Shown here one piece after another: positions 1 through 8,275 of a DNA stretch of 49,893 nucleotides. A program made the translations under genes and the position numbers. Every line of letters begins with the position of its first letter. Within the stretch, counting starts at the first letter, position 1. The DNA comes from Bacteroidales bacterium (lineage in GTDB: Bacteria > Bacteroidota > Bacteroidia > Bacteroidales > P3), in NCBI GenBank assembly GCA_017647785.1, contig JAGCJW010000019.1, forward strand, positions 1 to 49,893. Direction: 5' to 3'. Under the pieces are notes generated by a model, which was not told the origin of the DNA, did no database searches, and saw only the letters and a program-made list of their open reading frames with translations.

Positions 1-223
1 TTCCATCAAATACAGATTTCATAGTTAAGCACTCCTTATTTGTTTTGCTTAATTCATCAAACATACTCAGACGAGACTTAAACTCTTTATTGGCTATCTG
101 AATTGTCAGAATTTCCCCCTTATCATTAGATTCAAATAAGTTAGAGAAAAACTTATAGTCTGTGTATGTTGGTAAATTGATATTTAACACTTGATCCAGT
201 AATGATACTATTGTAATCGTCAT
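1..223 (-). CDS. Unknown protein, 5' part only (runs off the left edge)
   Basis: An open frame runs on the minus strand from an ATG at 223 to the window edge without a stop, giving 74 codons that begin MTITIVSLLDQVLNINLP. I do not recognise the family; the visible part has no signal peptide and no clear motif. A good Bacteroidota -7 box (TACCTTTG, 244-251 on the minus strand) lies 20 bp upstream of the ATG, which supports this start. It is divergent from the DUF2971 gene and sits at the outer side of the putative defence cargo, so it may belong to the same island. Confidence 0.55.
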   Translation of the reverse strand, partial: MTITIVSLLDQVLNINLPTYTDYKFFSNLFESNDKGEILTIQIANKEFKSRLSMFDELSKTNKECLTMKSVFDG

Positions 224-243
224 AAAATATATGAATTTATTAG

Positions 244-251
244 CAAAGGTA
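244..251 (-). promoter_or_regulatory. -7 box of the leftmost partial gene
   Basis: The minus strand reads TACCTTTG, a full match to the Bacteroidota -7 consensus TAnnTTTG, 20 bp before the ATG at 223. Confidence 0.55.
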
Positions 252-293
252 CTATTTTAATCCTTGACAACGATAACATAACGGAATAATCAT

Positions 294-301
294 TATCTTT
301 G
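294..301 (+). promoter_or_regulatory. -7 box of the DUF2971 gene
   Basis: TATCTTTG matches TAnnTTTG, ends 19 bp before the ATG at 321 and is divergent from the box at 244-251. No well-spaced -33 element is evident. Confidence 0.55.
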
Positions 302-320
302 TATAGTAACAATATAGTAT

Positions 321-1340
321 ATGGATAGAAAAGAATTTGCAGAAATATTAAACTCTATAAAAATATCCGAAGGTTGTGATAATAAAATATTACAACAAGA
401 GATGTTGCCAATATCTCACGCCATACTCCAAATGATGCCTAATAGATTATTTCGCTATAGGATTTGTTCTGATACAAGTATTGAGGCTTTTATAAATGAC
501 AAAGTATATGCAGTAACAGCAGATTTATTTAATGACCCTTATGATACCTTATTAAGATTCGATAAGGATGCTGTTAAACAAATGTTTGAGTCTTTATTGT
601 CAAGAGATGTTTTTAATGGGTTTAAGGCAGCTCTTTTGCAAGGGATAGATTTTCCCGATATAGTAAAACAAAATTTTAGTAAGGAATACATTGCGCAGAC
701 GAGAGAATACATTTTATCCTTAGCAAAAGAAGAAGATATTGAAACCCTTATTCTAAATCGGAAGAACGAAATTAATAATATAGTAGATCTTTTATTTCCG
801 CTACTTGTTAATTATGTTAATAAACGAACCTCGACAATTTCTTGTTTTTCCGAAACAATAGAATCGGTAACGATGTGGAGTCATTATGCAAATTATCATA
901 AGGGGTTTGCTTTAGAGTACAATTTGAGGGACACCTTGTTAAACAGTATTCCCAACGTTGGGATATTCCCTGTGATTTACGACAATAAAAGATATGATGG
1001 AACACCATATGTAATGTGGGAGTTTCTTAAGTTCATGGGATTTAATATACCCAATCCTGATATGCTATCTCACATAAAATGTGTGCTGTATAAGTCTTGT
1101 CAATGGAAATATGAGAAGGAGTGGAGATTGATAGATAGTACAATAAGGGGAAATATCATATTAGAGAACAACACATGTGTAACATTGAAACCTACTGCAA
1201 TTTATTATGGAACAAATATGTCGTTAGATGATAAGAGGAAACTTCATGAGATTGCCTTGAACAAAGGTATCAAGGAATATGATATGTATATAGATTTCGC
1301 TTCTGAGAAATATGAAATGTTGTATCGTATATTTTCATAA
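321..1340 (+). CDS. DUF2971 family protein
   Basis: A 339-aa soluble protein. Residues about 174-202 carry the DUF2971 signature: SCFSE, then MWSHYANYHKGFALEYN. A second typical stretch, WKYEKEWRLI, lies near residue 265. The molecular function of DUF2971 is not established; members are often found in variable genomic islands, including near restriction and other defence genes, which is the setting here. The gene has its own promoter (294-301) and is followed by a strong hairpin terminator shared with the convergent PHP-ATPase gene. There is no signal peptide or membrane segment. The family call is firm; a role in defence is inference from context. Confidence 0.8.
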   Translation: MDRKEFAEILNSIKISEGCDNKILQQEMLPISHAILQMMPNRLFRYRICSDTSIEAFINDKVYAVTADLFNDPYDTLLRFDKDAVKQMFESLLSRDVFNGFKAALLQGIDFPDIVKQNFSKEYIAQTREYILSLAKEEDIETLILNRKNEINNIVDLLFPLLVNYVNKRTSTISCFSETIESVTMWSHYANYHKGFALEYNLRDTLLNSIPNVGIFPVIYDNKRYDGTPYVMWEFLKFMGFNIPNPDMLSHIKCVLYKSCQWKYEKEWRLIDSTIRGNIILENNTCVTLKPTAIYYGTNMSLDDKRKLHEIALNKGIKEYDMYIDFASEKYEMLYRIFS

Positions 1341-1374
1341 ACATAAACTATTCAACTCCATATTCAAAGCCAAT

Positions 1375-1440
1375 ATGAAGCACCGCAAAGTGGATATCTA
1401 TCAAGACTTTATAGATGGAATAAATGCAATTGGGTTATAA
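1375..1440 (+). other. Short open frame, possible gene-end remnant
   Basis: A frame of 21 codons (MKHRKVDIYQDFIDGINAIG, then L and TAA) ends just before the terminator hairpin. The same frame stays open a little upstream of the ATG. The reading is protein-like and its stop sits where a gene end would, so it may be the tail of a lost gene or a tiny gene. Nothing else supports it. Confidence 0.2.
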
Positions 1441-1441
1441 C

Positions 1442-1479
1442 AAAATCGGCGTTCACTTGTGAAGGTGAACACCGATTTT
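1442..1479. terminator. Bidirectional hairpin terminator
   Basis: AAAATCGG and CCGATTTT form the outer stem and GTTCAC/GTGAAC the inner stem around a short loop. Each strand ends in a T-rich run, so it can serve both the DUF2971 gene and the convergent PHP-ATPase gene, whose stop codon is at 1481. Confidence 0.85.
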
Positions 1480-1480
1480 A

Positions 1481-4414
1481 TTAAACTATTTTATCAAAAT
1501 ACTTACTATCTCTATTATGAAAAGCAGGATAAGTGCCTTCTAGAATATCAACAATAATTTTGTTGATTGTAGGATTTTCGATTGCTCCAGATTCATATGA
1601 TACTGTATTGCCATTTTGTTTGTCAATTTTCATTTGTATAATTTGGTCCGCATCACAAACTACAGCTAAATTGGGGTTATGAGTAACCATAATTATCTGA
1701 CGACGTCTTTTTGCTTCTTTGATAAAATGTACGATATACTTGTAGACGCTCTCATTATCAAGGTTTTCTTCAGGTTGATCTATTATTAATGGTTTGTCAT
1801 CCATATCAATAAATAGATATAATAGCAATAATAAAGCGCCCCTTTCTCCTGGAGACAGCGAGGATAAAGGCTTACCATTCATCTTTAATTGGAAAAATGG
1901 TACTATATAATCCATGCTATAAATATAATCGTATAAGTCTTGTTTGGTGTGACCTTTCTTTAGCTGAGCTTCTATATTGCGAAGTGCATTATTAGCCCCA
2001 TCTCGTTTATCATACTGTAATGCTTCATTAATGCTCGATGGAAATTCTATTATAGAATCCAAATCCAACAGATTAATGTTTTCTATATTATCTTTTACGC
2101 GCATTAATCCTTGTTCTTTGCCATAGAATGAACCTGCAATTTGTTGATTGACAAAATCGAAAAAATAATCTTCAAATCCTCTTATGGCAAATGTTGCATC
2201 AAACTCTATCGGATAATCTTTTAAGGCATCCTTATATTCTTCCACAAATTTTACAATAGGAGCAAACAAATTATTATATATTCTAAGGACTTCCGATTTT
2301 TTGTTTACTAACTTGTTGATTTCCTGTTTACGAATAACTTTTAAGCTTTCAATATCATTAGCAAGATGACGTTCTATATAATCAAGCTTGCATTGAAGAT
2401 TTTTAATACTACCTTCTTTTTCTTCTGTTCCCGTAATATCTTCAATGCTTTTTTCCCATTCTAATTTTTGAACAAGATACTTTTGGTATTTTATTTCTGG
2501 TTCACTAAGTTCTTGGGAAACGTCAACAAGTGTTTTTTGCTTAGTTTTTATGGTATTTATGAGTCCTTGTTCATTTTCTTCTTCAAATTCTTTATTGATT
2601 ATTTTTATTCTACTTTCAATTTGTTTTATCTTAATTTCTATAATCTGATGGTTGTATTTAAAGTTAAGTATTTCATCAATATTGATGTCATTTGATGTCA
2701 ATATTGGATTAATGTCAACTTTCACATTCTCAATATATTCGAATAAACGAGATAAGTTCTCTTTTACTGAAATTAAATCTTGTAACCGCTTTACCAATTG
2801 AGTTTGTTCTATCTGTAGTTGTTCTAATTTTTCATTTAATTCGTTTAACTCATTTTGTATCTTTTCTAACTTTGTTTTAGCTTCTTGAGCTTTAGGGTTC
2901 CCTGATAAATCTGGTTTCTTAATTTCTATGGGCTTTGCACTTTGTGCATTACTAAGTTGTTCTTGTTTATACTTAAGTTCATTTTCTAGTTTAGTCTTAT
3001 AATTAGGTTCTAATTGTAACTCTAAATCGACAATAGAAGTGTTGATTTCTCTAATTTTATCTTTAATGTTTTGACAAGAACGTTCATTCTCTGTTGTAAG
3101 ATATTTAATAAGACTGTCTAAGTCATTTTTACCATATCTTTCTGCTGGATTTAAATATTGAAAAATTATTTTCTTTAATTCCTTCTCAAATTGGCCATCA
3201 TCCTCAGTCGTACATAAATTTTCTAAAAAATTTTGAGGAATATATTTTACTCGTTCAGGTTGATTAATATCAGGAGATTCATCTAGCGTTTTCTTTTGCG
3301 AATGTGATTTATCGGCCCAGCCTATTATTGCCTCAATTTGTTTTGATCTATTATATGGCTTATTCATCCTAAATTTATTGGGTGTCAAAAATGAAAAAGC
3401 TTCATTTTTTGTGTTTGCACATAATGCTAAAATATCTGTTAAAGCACTTTTCCCGCTACCTTTATTTCCTATTATAGCAACCAATCCAGGATTAATATCT
3501 ATACGAATATTATTAAACCATGTTTCTGGCATTGAAGCACCTGCAACTCTGGTTATCTCCAAACTATCAATGAATTTATCAGGATTTCTTTTTATCCTTT
3601 GAAGTAGTAATGGCTCCTCGTAACTAATACGTTCTGGTTCAGATATGATTTGCTTTAATCCTTCAAATGCTAAATCTGCTTTTATCCAACAAGGCTTTAT
3701 TCCTATTTCATTAAGTTCATGTGCATCTGATGCAGTGATTGAAGGTTTGCCAAACTTTTCTAAATAGAATTTTGCTTCATTAGGCTTTTTAATTTCACAG
3801 ATGTCTATATATCCTTCATTAAATAGTTCTTCTTTTACCGGACCAAGTGAGCATTCAATAGATGTATTACGGACACCACTTCCCTCATGTCTCATTTCTC
3901 TATCAATTCCATTCTCTTTAGAACCTGCATGAACTGTTACTATCCCTCCATATTTGTGTATTATATCAGCGGCTTTCTTGAATTCAACTTGAACAAGAAA
4001 CATACCTTCCTTAAATAAAGTGGTTTCATCACTACTTTGAGAACCTGAATCCTTTGCTTTTTGAATTATTGATGTTCTGGATATCCCTAGCTGATTCAAT
4101 ACATTTTCTTTCAAGAATTCGGGAGATAATTTTATCCCATTATGCTCATCAGGAAATAGTCCTATCATATGAACAGAAGCTTGTCCATATTCTGTGCGAA
4201 ATTCTATACCAGAAATGACGGTTATATTCATTGGCTTAGCCAATGTTTTCATTTCTTCAATATTATCAATCGTATGATGGTCAGTTACAGCTATACAGGA
4301 AATACCTTTTGATTTAACAACTTCTAAAATTTCTTGACATGTCCCTTTGCCATCTGAGGCATTTGTATGTATATGCAAATCCCATAAATTCCATGTAGAT
4401 CCAATTTTCTTCAT
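1481..4414 (-). CDS. PHP-domain / SMC-like ATPase (TrlF-like), putative defence protein
   Basis: A 977-aa two-part protein. The N-terminal third is a PHP-type phosphoesterase domain with metal-binding motifs HIH (residues 14-16), AVTDHH (about 43-48), VTVHAGS and ITASDAHE. From about residue 313 an SMC/Rad50/RecN-like ATPase begins with Walker A (GNKGSGKS). A long coiled coil follows (about 440-740), then the ABC signature LSPGERG (about 853), Walker B with catalytic Glu (LIIDQPEENLDN) and a switch His (MVTHNP). This layout matches proteins annotated as TrlF-family AAA-like ATPases. I infer that the ATPase senses or remodels nucleic acid and the PHP part hydrolyses a phosphoester; the substrate is unknown. 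All catalytic motifs look intact. The gene stands alone between the AbiE pair and the terminator. Confidence 0.85.
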   Translation of the reverse strand: MKKIGSTWNLWDLHIHTNASDGKGTCQEILEVVKSKGISCIAVTDHHTIDNIEEMKTLAKPMNITVISGIEFRTEYGQASVHMIGLFPDEHNGIKLSPEFLKENVLNQLGISRTSIIQKAKDSGSQSSDETTLFKEGMFLVQVEFKKAADIIHKYGGIVTVHAGSKENGIDREMRHEGSGVRNTSIECSLGPVKEELFNEGYIDICEIKKPNEAKFYLEKFGKPSITASDAHELNEIGIKPCWIKADLAFEGLKQIISEPERISYEEPLLLQRIKRNPDKFIDSLEITRVAGASMPETWFNNIRIDINPGLVAIIGNKGSGKSALTDILALCANTKNEAFSFLTPNKFRMNKPYNRSKQIEAIIGWADKSHSQKKTLDESPDINQPERVKYIPQNFLENLCTTEDDGQFEKELKKIIFQYLNPAERYGKNDLDSLIKYLTTENERSCQNIKDKIREINTSIVDLELQLEPNYKTKLENELKYKQEQLSNAQSAKPIEIKKPDLSGNPKAQEAKTKLEKIQNELNELNEKLEQLQIEQTQLVKRLQDLISVKENLSRLFEYIENVKVDINPILTSNDINIDEILNFKYNHQIIEIKIKQIESRIKIINKEFEEENEQGLINTIKTKQKTLVDVSQELSEPEIKYQKYLVQKLEWEKSIEDITGTEEKEGSIKNLQCKLDYIERHLANDIESLKVIRKQEINKLVNKKSEVLRIYNNLFAPIVKFVEEYKDALKDYPIEFDATFAIRGFEDYFFDFVNQQIAGSFYGKEQGLMRVKDNIENINLLDLDSIIEFPSSINEALQYDKRDGANNALRNIEAQLKKGHTKQDLYDYIYSMDYIVPFFQLKMNGKPLSSLSPGERGALLLLLYLFIDMDDKPLIIDQPEENLDNESVYKYIVHFIKEAKRRRQIIMVTHNPNLAVVCDADQIIQMKIDKQNGNTVSYESGAIENPTINKIIVDILEGTYPAFHNRDSKYFDKIV

Positions 4415-4575
4415 TTTTTTGCTATATTTAAACCTGTTAATCCTTCAAACAACCTGTCGGAACAATGTAAATTCCATCTCCAAGACGGAGATAAGTATTT
4501 TATCAAAGTTTGCCTACAAGTTTGATTTTTATATTTTCGGTAATTTGGCTCATATTAGTTCGGTGGTTTGACTCG

Positions 4576-5595
4576 TTACATAATTCTCACTCTTTCTTGC
4601 AACTCTCTCATTTTCTGCATAAGTTTATCAAACTCTAAAGATTCACCATAAATGAAAAATCGCCTCATATCGGCATAATCATCTTGCCACGCCTCCATAG
4701 CCGATTCTGGTATTATAAAGCTAATAGTTGATGGGGAATGTAAATCATAGTTTACATACTTCAAAGCATAATAAGCCTTACGATGCTCAACAATGGAGTC
4801 ATAAAGTTTGCGATTCGACAAAGCTTCTTTTCCATACTCCGTATCCATCAGTTTTTCCATGTCATACAGATGTCGTGACATTCGTATACTTCTGGGCTTT
4901 TCTTTTTGGAATTCTTCCGCCAAGAGAAAAAGTTTCTCAAGGAACGTGCGAGTAGGAATTACTGTTCTAACAAGACTTTCTGCATCAGTATCTTCGCCAT
5001 CAAAACTTTCACCTATTAAAGAACGAATTGGTCGTAATTCCGTGGGTTCATCCATTGAAAGGCAACTAATCTCAATCTTCACTCGTGGTGGAATATAATT
5101 GATAGTATCTTCAATAATCGACGAATAGTGTAATATAATTACCGTAGGATCTTTGTCTGAATCTATCGGTCTCCATTCTCCATCTTTATCTTGTACTTGA
5201 GATATATTCTCTATACTGTAACCAGAGACTCCCATTTCTTTTAAACGGGCATCTAATTGAGCCGAAAGGGTCTCATGAATATAAGCTCGTGACATCTTGC
5301 GTAATTTCTCACGCTGACTTTTACCAGTCTTCTCAATACCAAAGAATGAATGACTGATTGCCAAGTCAATGTCTTCAGAAAAACGTTCTATGATGCCAAA
5401 ACCTTTTGACAACGATGTTCCGCCTTTGAATATCAAAGAATCACGACAATCTGTTTGGAATAATGCCTTCAGCGTAACTGTTACCCACCAATCCTTTTCT
5501 ATGGCTACCTGATTAACGCCAGGATGTCCAACCTCCGTTTGCTGTAACATAGCTAAACGGTCCACTATCTCATTATTTAACCACAGTTTTCTCAT
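4576..5595 (-). CDS. abiEii: AbiEii-type nucleotidyltransferase toxin
   Basis: A 339-aa protein of the AbiEii/AbiGii toxin family, the toxin half of type IV toxin-antitoxin systems that cause abortive phage infection. The nucleotidyltransferase core is visible: KGGTSLSKGF at residues 57-66, then FSEDIDLAI at 72-80, giving the GG(S/T) and DxD motifs needed for NTP and metal binding. The upstream IEKDWWVTVTLKALF is also typical. Family members are thought to modify tRNA or another acceptor with nucleotides. It lies 14 bp downstream of the antitoxin gene in the canonical antitoxin-first order. Motifs are complete, so the toxin is probably active. Confidence 0.9.
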   Translation of the reverse strand: MRKLWLNNEIVDRLAMLQQTEVGHPGVNQVAIEKDWWVTVTLKALFQTDCRDSLIFKGGTSLSKGFGIIERFSEDIDLAISHSFFGIEKTGKSQREKLRKMSRAYIHETLSAQLDARLKEMGVSGYSIENISQVQDKDGEWRPIDSDKDPTVIILHYSSIIEDTINYIPPRVKIEISCLSMDEPTELRPIRSLIGESFDGEDTDAESLVRTVIPTRTFLEKLFLLAEEFQKEKPRSIRMSRHLYDMEKLMDTEYGKEALSNRKLYDSIVEHRKAYYALKYVNYDLHSPSTISFIIPESAMEAWQDDYADMRRFFIYGESLEFDKLMQKMRELQERVRIM

Positions 5596-5609
5596 AATCG
5601 AATTCTATT

Positions 5610-6218
5610 TTAAGCGGTTAGCATTGGTTTTATAATTCGTTTCATCCACGCAGGCATCATATCTATATCTTTAGCAAGTGTCTCCTTGTTAGTTTCTTTC
5701 GTTACCAATTGTTGGATTATATTCAGTTCTTCTTCTCCTACATTCTCTTTTTTCAGAGCTTTGAGTGCCTGAACAAGTAAAGAGATGAGACGAGTACCAT
5801 AACAGAAATTCTTGGGTACACCTCGCTTTAACACGACTTTTCTATTGGATAGGTTTACAGTTCTTTCACTTCCGGTAGTTAAGTATGTGTAATTCATTGG
5901 CACTTGTGTTGATAATCCTAGTGCATTCAGAGCTGTCATACCTGATGGCAATACCTTCGCGTTATCTCTAGTAGCAATTGCCTGTACCACCTTATCAACC
6001 GAGGGCAGTACAACACCGAATTTGCTTCTTCTCGGTTTGGCATATATCCCATGTGCAATTTTAACAAGCATACCATCTGTCGTTAACTCAGACAAAATGC
6101 TTCCCACAAACTCCGTGTGGTATTCAGGAAAGTCTGAACGAAACAGTATACAATCCTCTGGCATCGTTTCTATGCGTTGCCTAAGAGTTGTACTATCGAT
6201 TGAATATTCATTAGTCAT
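5610..6218 (-). CDS. abiEi: AbiEi-type antitoxin (DUF6088-like)
   Basis: A 202-aa protein with an N-terminal winged-helix segment (LRQRIETMPEDCILFRSDF, then a region with LVKIAHGIYAKPRRSKFG) and a C-terminal domain typical of AbiEi antitoxins that repress their own operon. An in-frame TTG at 6254 would extend it, but that codon lies inside the -7 box (6252-6259), so it is probably not transcribed as part of the message. The ATG at 6218 has AGGTGA just before it and is the better start. It forms an operon with the toxin gene. Confidence 0.85.
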   Translation of the reverse strand: MTNEYSIDSTTLRQRIETMPEDCILFRSDFPEYHTEFVGSILSELTTDGMLVKIAHGIYAKPRRSKFGVVLPSVDKVVQAIATRDNAKVLPSGMTALNALGLSTQVPMNYTYLTTGSERTVNLSNRKVVLKRGVPKNFCYGTRLISLLVQALKALKKENVGEEELNIIQQLVTKETNKETLAKDIDMMPAWMKRIIKPMLTA

Positions 6219-6251
6219 ATCACCTTTGAAATTTTGATGATTTTTCAAATG

Positions 6252-6259
6252 CAAAGATA
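6252..6259 (-). promoter_or_regulatory. -7 box of the abiE operon
   Basis: The minus strand reads TATCTTTG, 33 bp upstream of the ATG at 6218. It fixes the start choice for the antitoxin. Confidence 0.65.
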
Positions 6260-6392
6260 CGAAAAGGATTCAAATAAATGATGAATTGCCAAAAATTTTA
6301 TTCTGTTGACTCATATAATATCGCTTTGTACAATTTGTAATATTAATACAAATAACCTTAAACAATAAGATTATTGGGGTTTACATTAGTAT

Positions 6393-6764
6393 TTAGTTGT
6401 AATATAAATAGGAATTATCCCCTAATAATATCAAGAAGTCTATTCCACTCTCTTTCCGCTGGCTAAAACCCTCCAATACCTTCTGTCTTATTCTACTCGC
6501 TTCATAGGTGCTCAATCGAAACGCCAGTGCAATAACCACTTCAAGATTGTAGAATGTAGCCCAACCTTTAGGCATAGCCAAATCGCATCGTAGGGTAGTT
6601 GCAGGGGAAAGAGTCCCACTCCTATAAATAGCTTTTATGGCGGCTCGGAGTGTCGGGGCTATCACCCCGAACAACTCCACCAATTCCATTTCCGACATCC
6701 AAACACTTTTGCTTGGGATATTTACTCTACCACTTTCGCTGATTGTTATTATTGCTCGTTCCAT
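6393..6764 (-). CDS. Small conserved protein paired with the recombinase
   Basis: A 123-aa protein starting MERAIITISESGRVNIPS. The middle (MSEMELVELFGVIAPTLRAAIKAIYRSG) looks like a helix-turn-helix, so it probably binds DNA. Similar small proteins accompany tyrosine recombinases of Bacteroidales integrative elements. It begins 2 bp after the recombinase stop codon and is surely cotranscribed with it. By analogy it may be an accessory or excision factor, but no function is proven. Its base composition is richer in G+C than the cargo to its left, like that of the recombinase. Confidence 0.65.
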   Translation of the reverse strand: MERAIITISESGRVNIPSKSVWMSEMELVELFGVIAPTLRAAIKAIYRSGTLSPATTLRCDLAMPKGWATFYNLEVVIALAFRLSTYEASRIRQKVLEGFSQRKESGIDFLILLGDNSYLYYN

Positions 6765-6766
6765 AG

Positions 6767-7990
6767 TTACATTGCTATTGAGATTTCACTAAACGATTGA
6801 TTAAGTCGGTTGCCGAACATAGTCAAATCCTTGTCGATTTTCTCGGTGGTAATCTTGGCATACTTTTGTGTCGTGGTAATGTTCGTATGTCCCAAAACTC
6901 GGCTTACACTCTCAATTGGAACGCCCTTACTGAGAGCAAGCGTAGCGAATCCATGGCGTGTGCAATGGAAGGAAATATCCTTCGTTATTCCGCACTCTTT
7001 TATCATCTTTTTCAATGGTTTACAGAAGTTCCAATAGTTCAGATTAGGGAACACAAGTTTGTCCTCTTGGAATCTCTCATATCGCTTGATTATCTGTAAT
7101 GGAATATCCAATAGCTTCACTTGGAAATTTACCTTTGTCTTGTGTCGCTTGGACAATATCCACTTCTCTCCGTTAATCTCTACTATATCATCAGTGGTCA
7201 GTTCCTTTATATCCACGAATGACAAAGCAGTGAAACTTGCAAACACGAATAGGTCTCGGATATAAGCCAACTTCTTATCTGCAAATTCGTGAGTCATTAC
7301 AGCTTTGATTTCATCTTCTGTAAGATATTGTCGCTCCTTGATGTTCTGATTTACCCGATACTGGGCGAATGGATTTCTCGGTGTCAGTCCGTTGTAATGA
7401 GCCTTTGACACGATTGTTTTCAGCCACATACAATGCGACCATACACTGCCATTATGTAGTCCTGCATCAGTAGAGAGATAGATTTCATACTCCTTGATAA
7501 AATCGGGAGTAAGTTCAAGCATAGAAATATCACTACGCTTGTAGCATTTCTTAATGAATGCTGCCAAATGATTTCGAGACCTTACACGCACCTTGTAGGA
7601 ACTTGCTGCACGGTCTATGCCGATTCGCTTCTTGAAACTCTCGTTGTCTTTATCAAATGCGCCAAGCAATGTTTCATACTCCGTTCCGATACCTTGATAG
7701 GCATTGCGTACCATTTCGGCAGTTACATAGGCTTCTCTATCCGAAATGCGTTGATAATGCTTGATGATTTGAGCCTTGATGTTATCCAAAGCCAAATTGA
7801 TGTCTCGTGCCTCTTTGCTCTTACCTTTGGCTCGATTGCCTTTGGCATCCCACATTGTTTTTGCAATGATCAGTTTGCAGCTGAATTGTGCCACCGAGCC
7901 ATTGATTGTAACTCGCCCCATAATGGGGACAATACCGTTTTTCTCCTTGCTTCCGTTCACGTAGAACAGCACCTTAAATGTACTTCGCAT
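6767..7990 (-). CDS. Tyrosine site-specific recombinase (integrase)
   Basis: A 407-aa integrase with an N-terminal arm-binding domain (about 1-90), a SAM-like core-binding domain (about 105-210) and a C-terminal catalytic domain. Visible catalytic residues are Lys in ILSKRHKTK, His and Arg in HCTRHGFATL (about 345), His in VLGHTNITT and the nucleophile Tyr in QKYAKI (about 374). The first catalytic Arg, usually in a GLR motif, is replaced: the motif reads FTALSFVDIKEL (about 253). Serine at that place is the feature described for IntDOT of the conjugative transposon CTnDOT. It lies at the right end of the accessory block and faces into it, as expected for an element integrase. All later motifs are intact. 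Confidence 0.92.
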   Translation of the reverse strand: MRSTFKVLFYVNGSKEKNGIVPIMGRVTINGSVAQFSCKLIIAKTMWDAKGNRAKGKSKEARDINLALDNIKAQIIKHYQRISDREAYVTAEMVRNAYQGIGTEYETLLGAFDKDNESFKKRIGIDRAASSYKVRVRSRNHLAAFIKKCYKRSDISMLELTPDFIKEYEIYLSTDAGLHNGSVWSHCMWLKTIVSKAHYNGLTPRNPFAQYRVNQNIKERQYLTEDEIKAVMTHEFADKKLAYIRDLFVFASFTALSFVDIKELTTDDIVEINGEKWILSKRHKTKVNFQVKLLDIPLQIIKRYERFQEDKLVFPNLNYWNFCKPLKKMIKECGITKDISFHCTRHGFATLALSKGVPIESVSRVLGHTNITTTQKYAKITTEKIDKDLTMFGNRLNQSFSEISIAM

Positions 7991-8275
7991 AATCCAATTC
8001 TTTTTTGGTTACAAAATTAGTTATCAGCGAGTTGTACATTGTTATGCAGAATATGGCAGAGAGTAGAAATGAACTCCAACAACCTATAAACTTACCTCGT
8101 TAGTGGGTAATGGATAAGAAACCGTTCACCCTCATTACCTTTCATTTCATTGCACTTTTGCATCTGCGAGGCTTTCATCATAAGTCCTCATAAGTCATTG
8201 AACACCAGTGCCACCATCATTATTTCCCCTCATTCGTTAGATTTTTCCAGAGATAAAAGTTATCTTTGTGCTGTT
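7991..8275. other. Gene-free end of the integrative element, putative att region
   Basis: This 285-bp stretch holds no convincing gene. It lies between the integrase start and the end of a chromosomal outer-membrane protein gene, where the attachment site of an element of this kind is expected. It contains a tandem 10-bp repeat, TCATAAGTCC then TCATAAGTCA (8178-8197), and several short CCTCATT/CCTCGTTAG-like words that could be arm-type integrase sites. The crossover point cannot be placed without the other end or an empty site. Confidence 0.45.
8261..8268 (+). promoter_or_regulatory. Orphan -7 box pointing out of the element
   Basis: TATCTTTG on the plus strand is a perfect -7 box, but the next plus-strand gene (ispG, 9090) has its own promoter and the next gene is antisense. 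It may be an outward promoter at the element end or a chromosomal promoter separated from its gene by the insertion. Confidence 0.35.

Noticed and set aside
4478..4496. Hairpin ATCTCC/GGAGAT between the PHP-ATPase and AbiE genes
   Set aside because: Six base pairs and no T-run; not convincing as terminator or regulator.
6219..6254. Longer AbiEi starting at TTG 6254
   Set aside because: The codon is part of the -7 box, so it would lie upstream of the transcription start.
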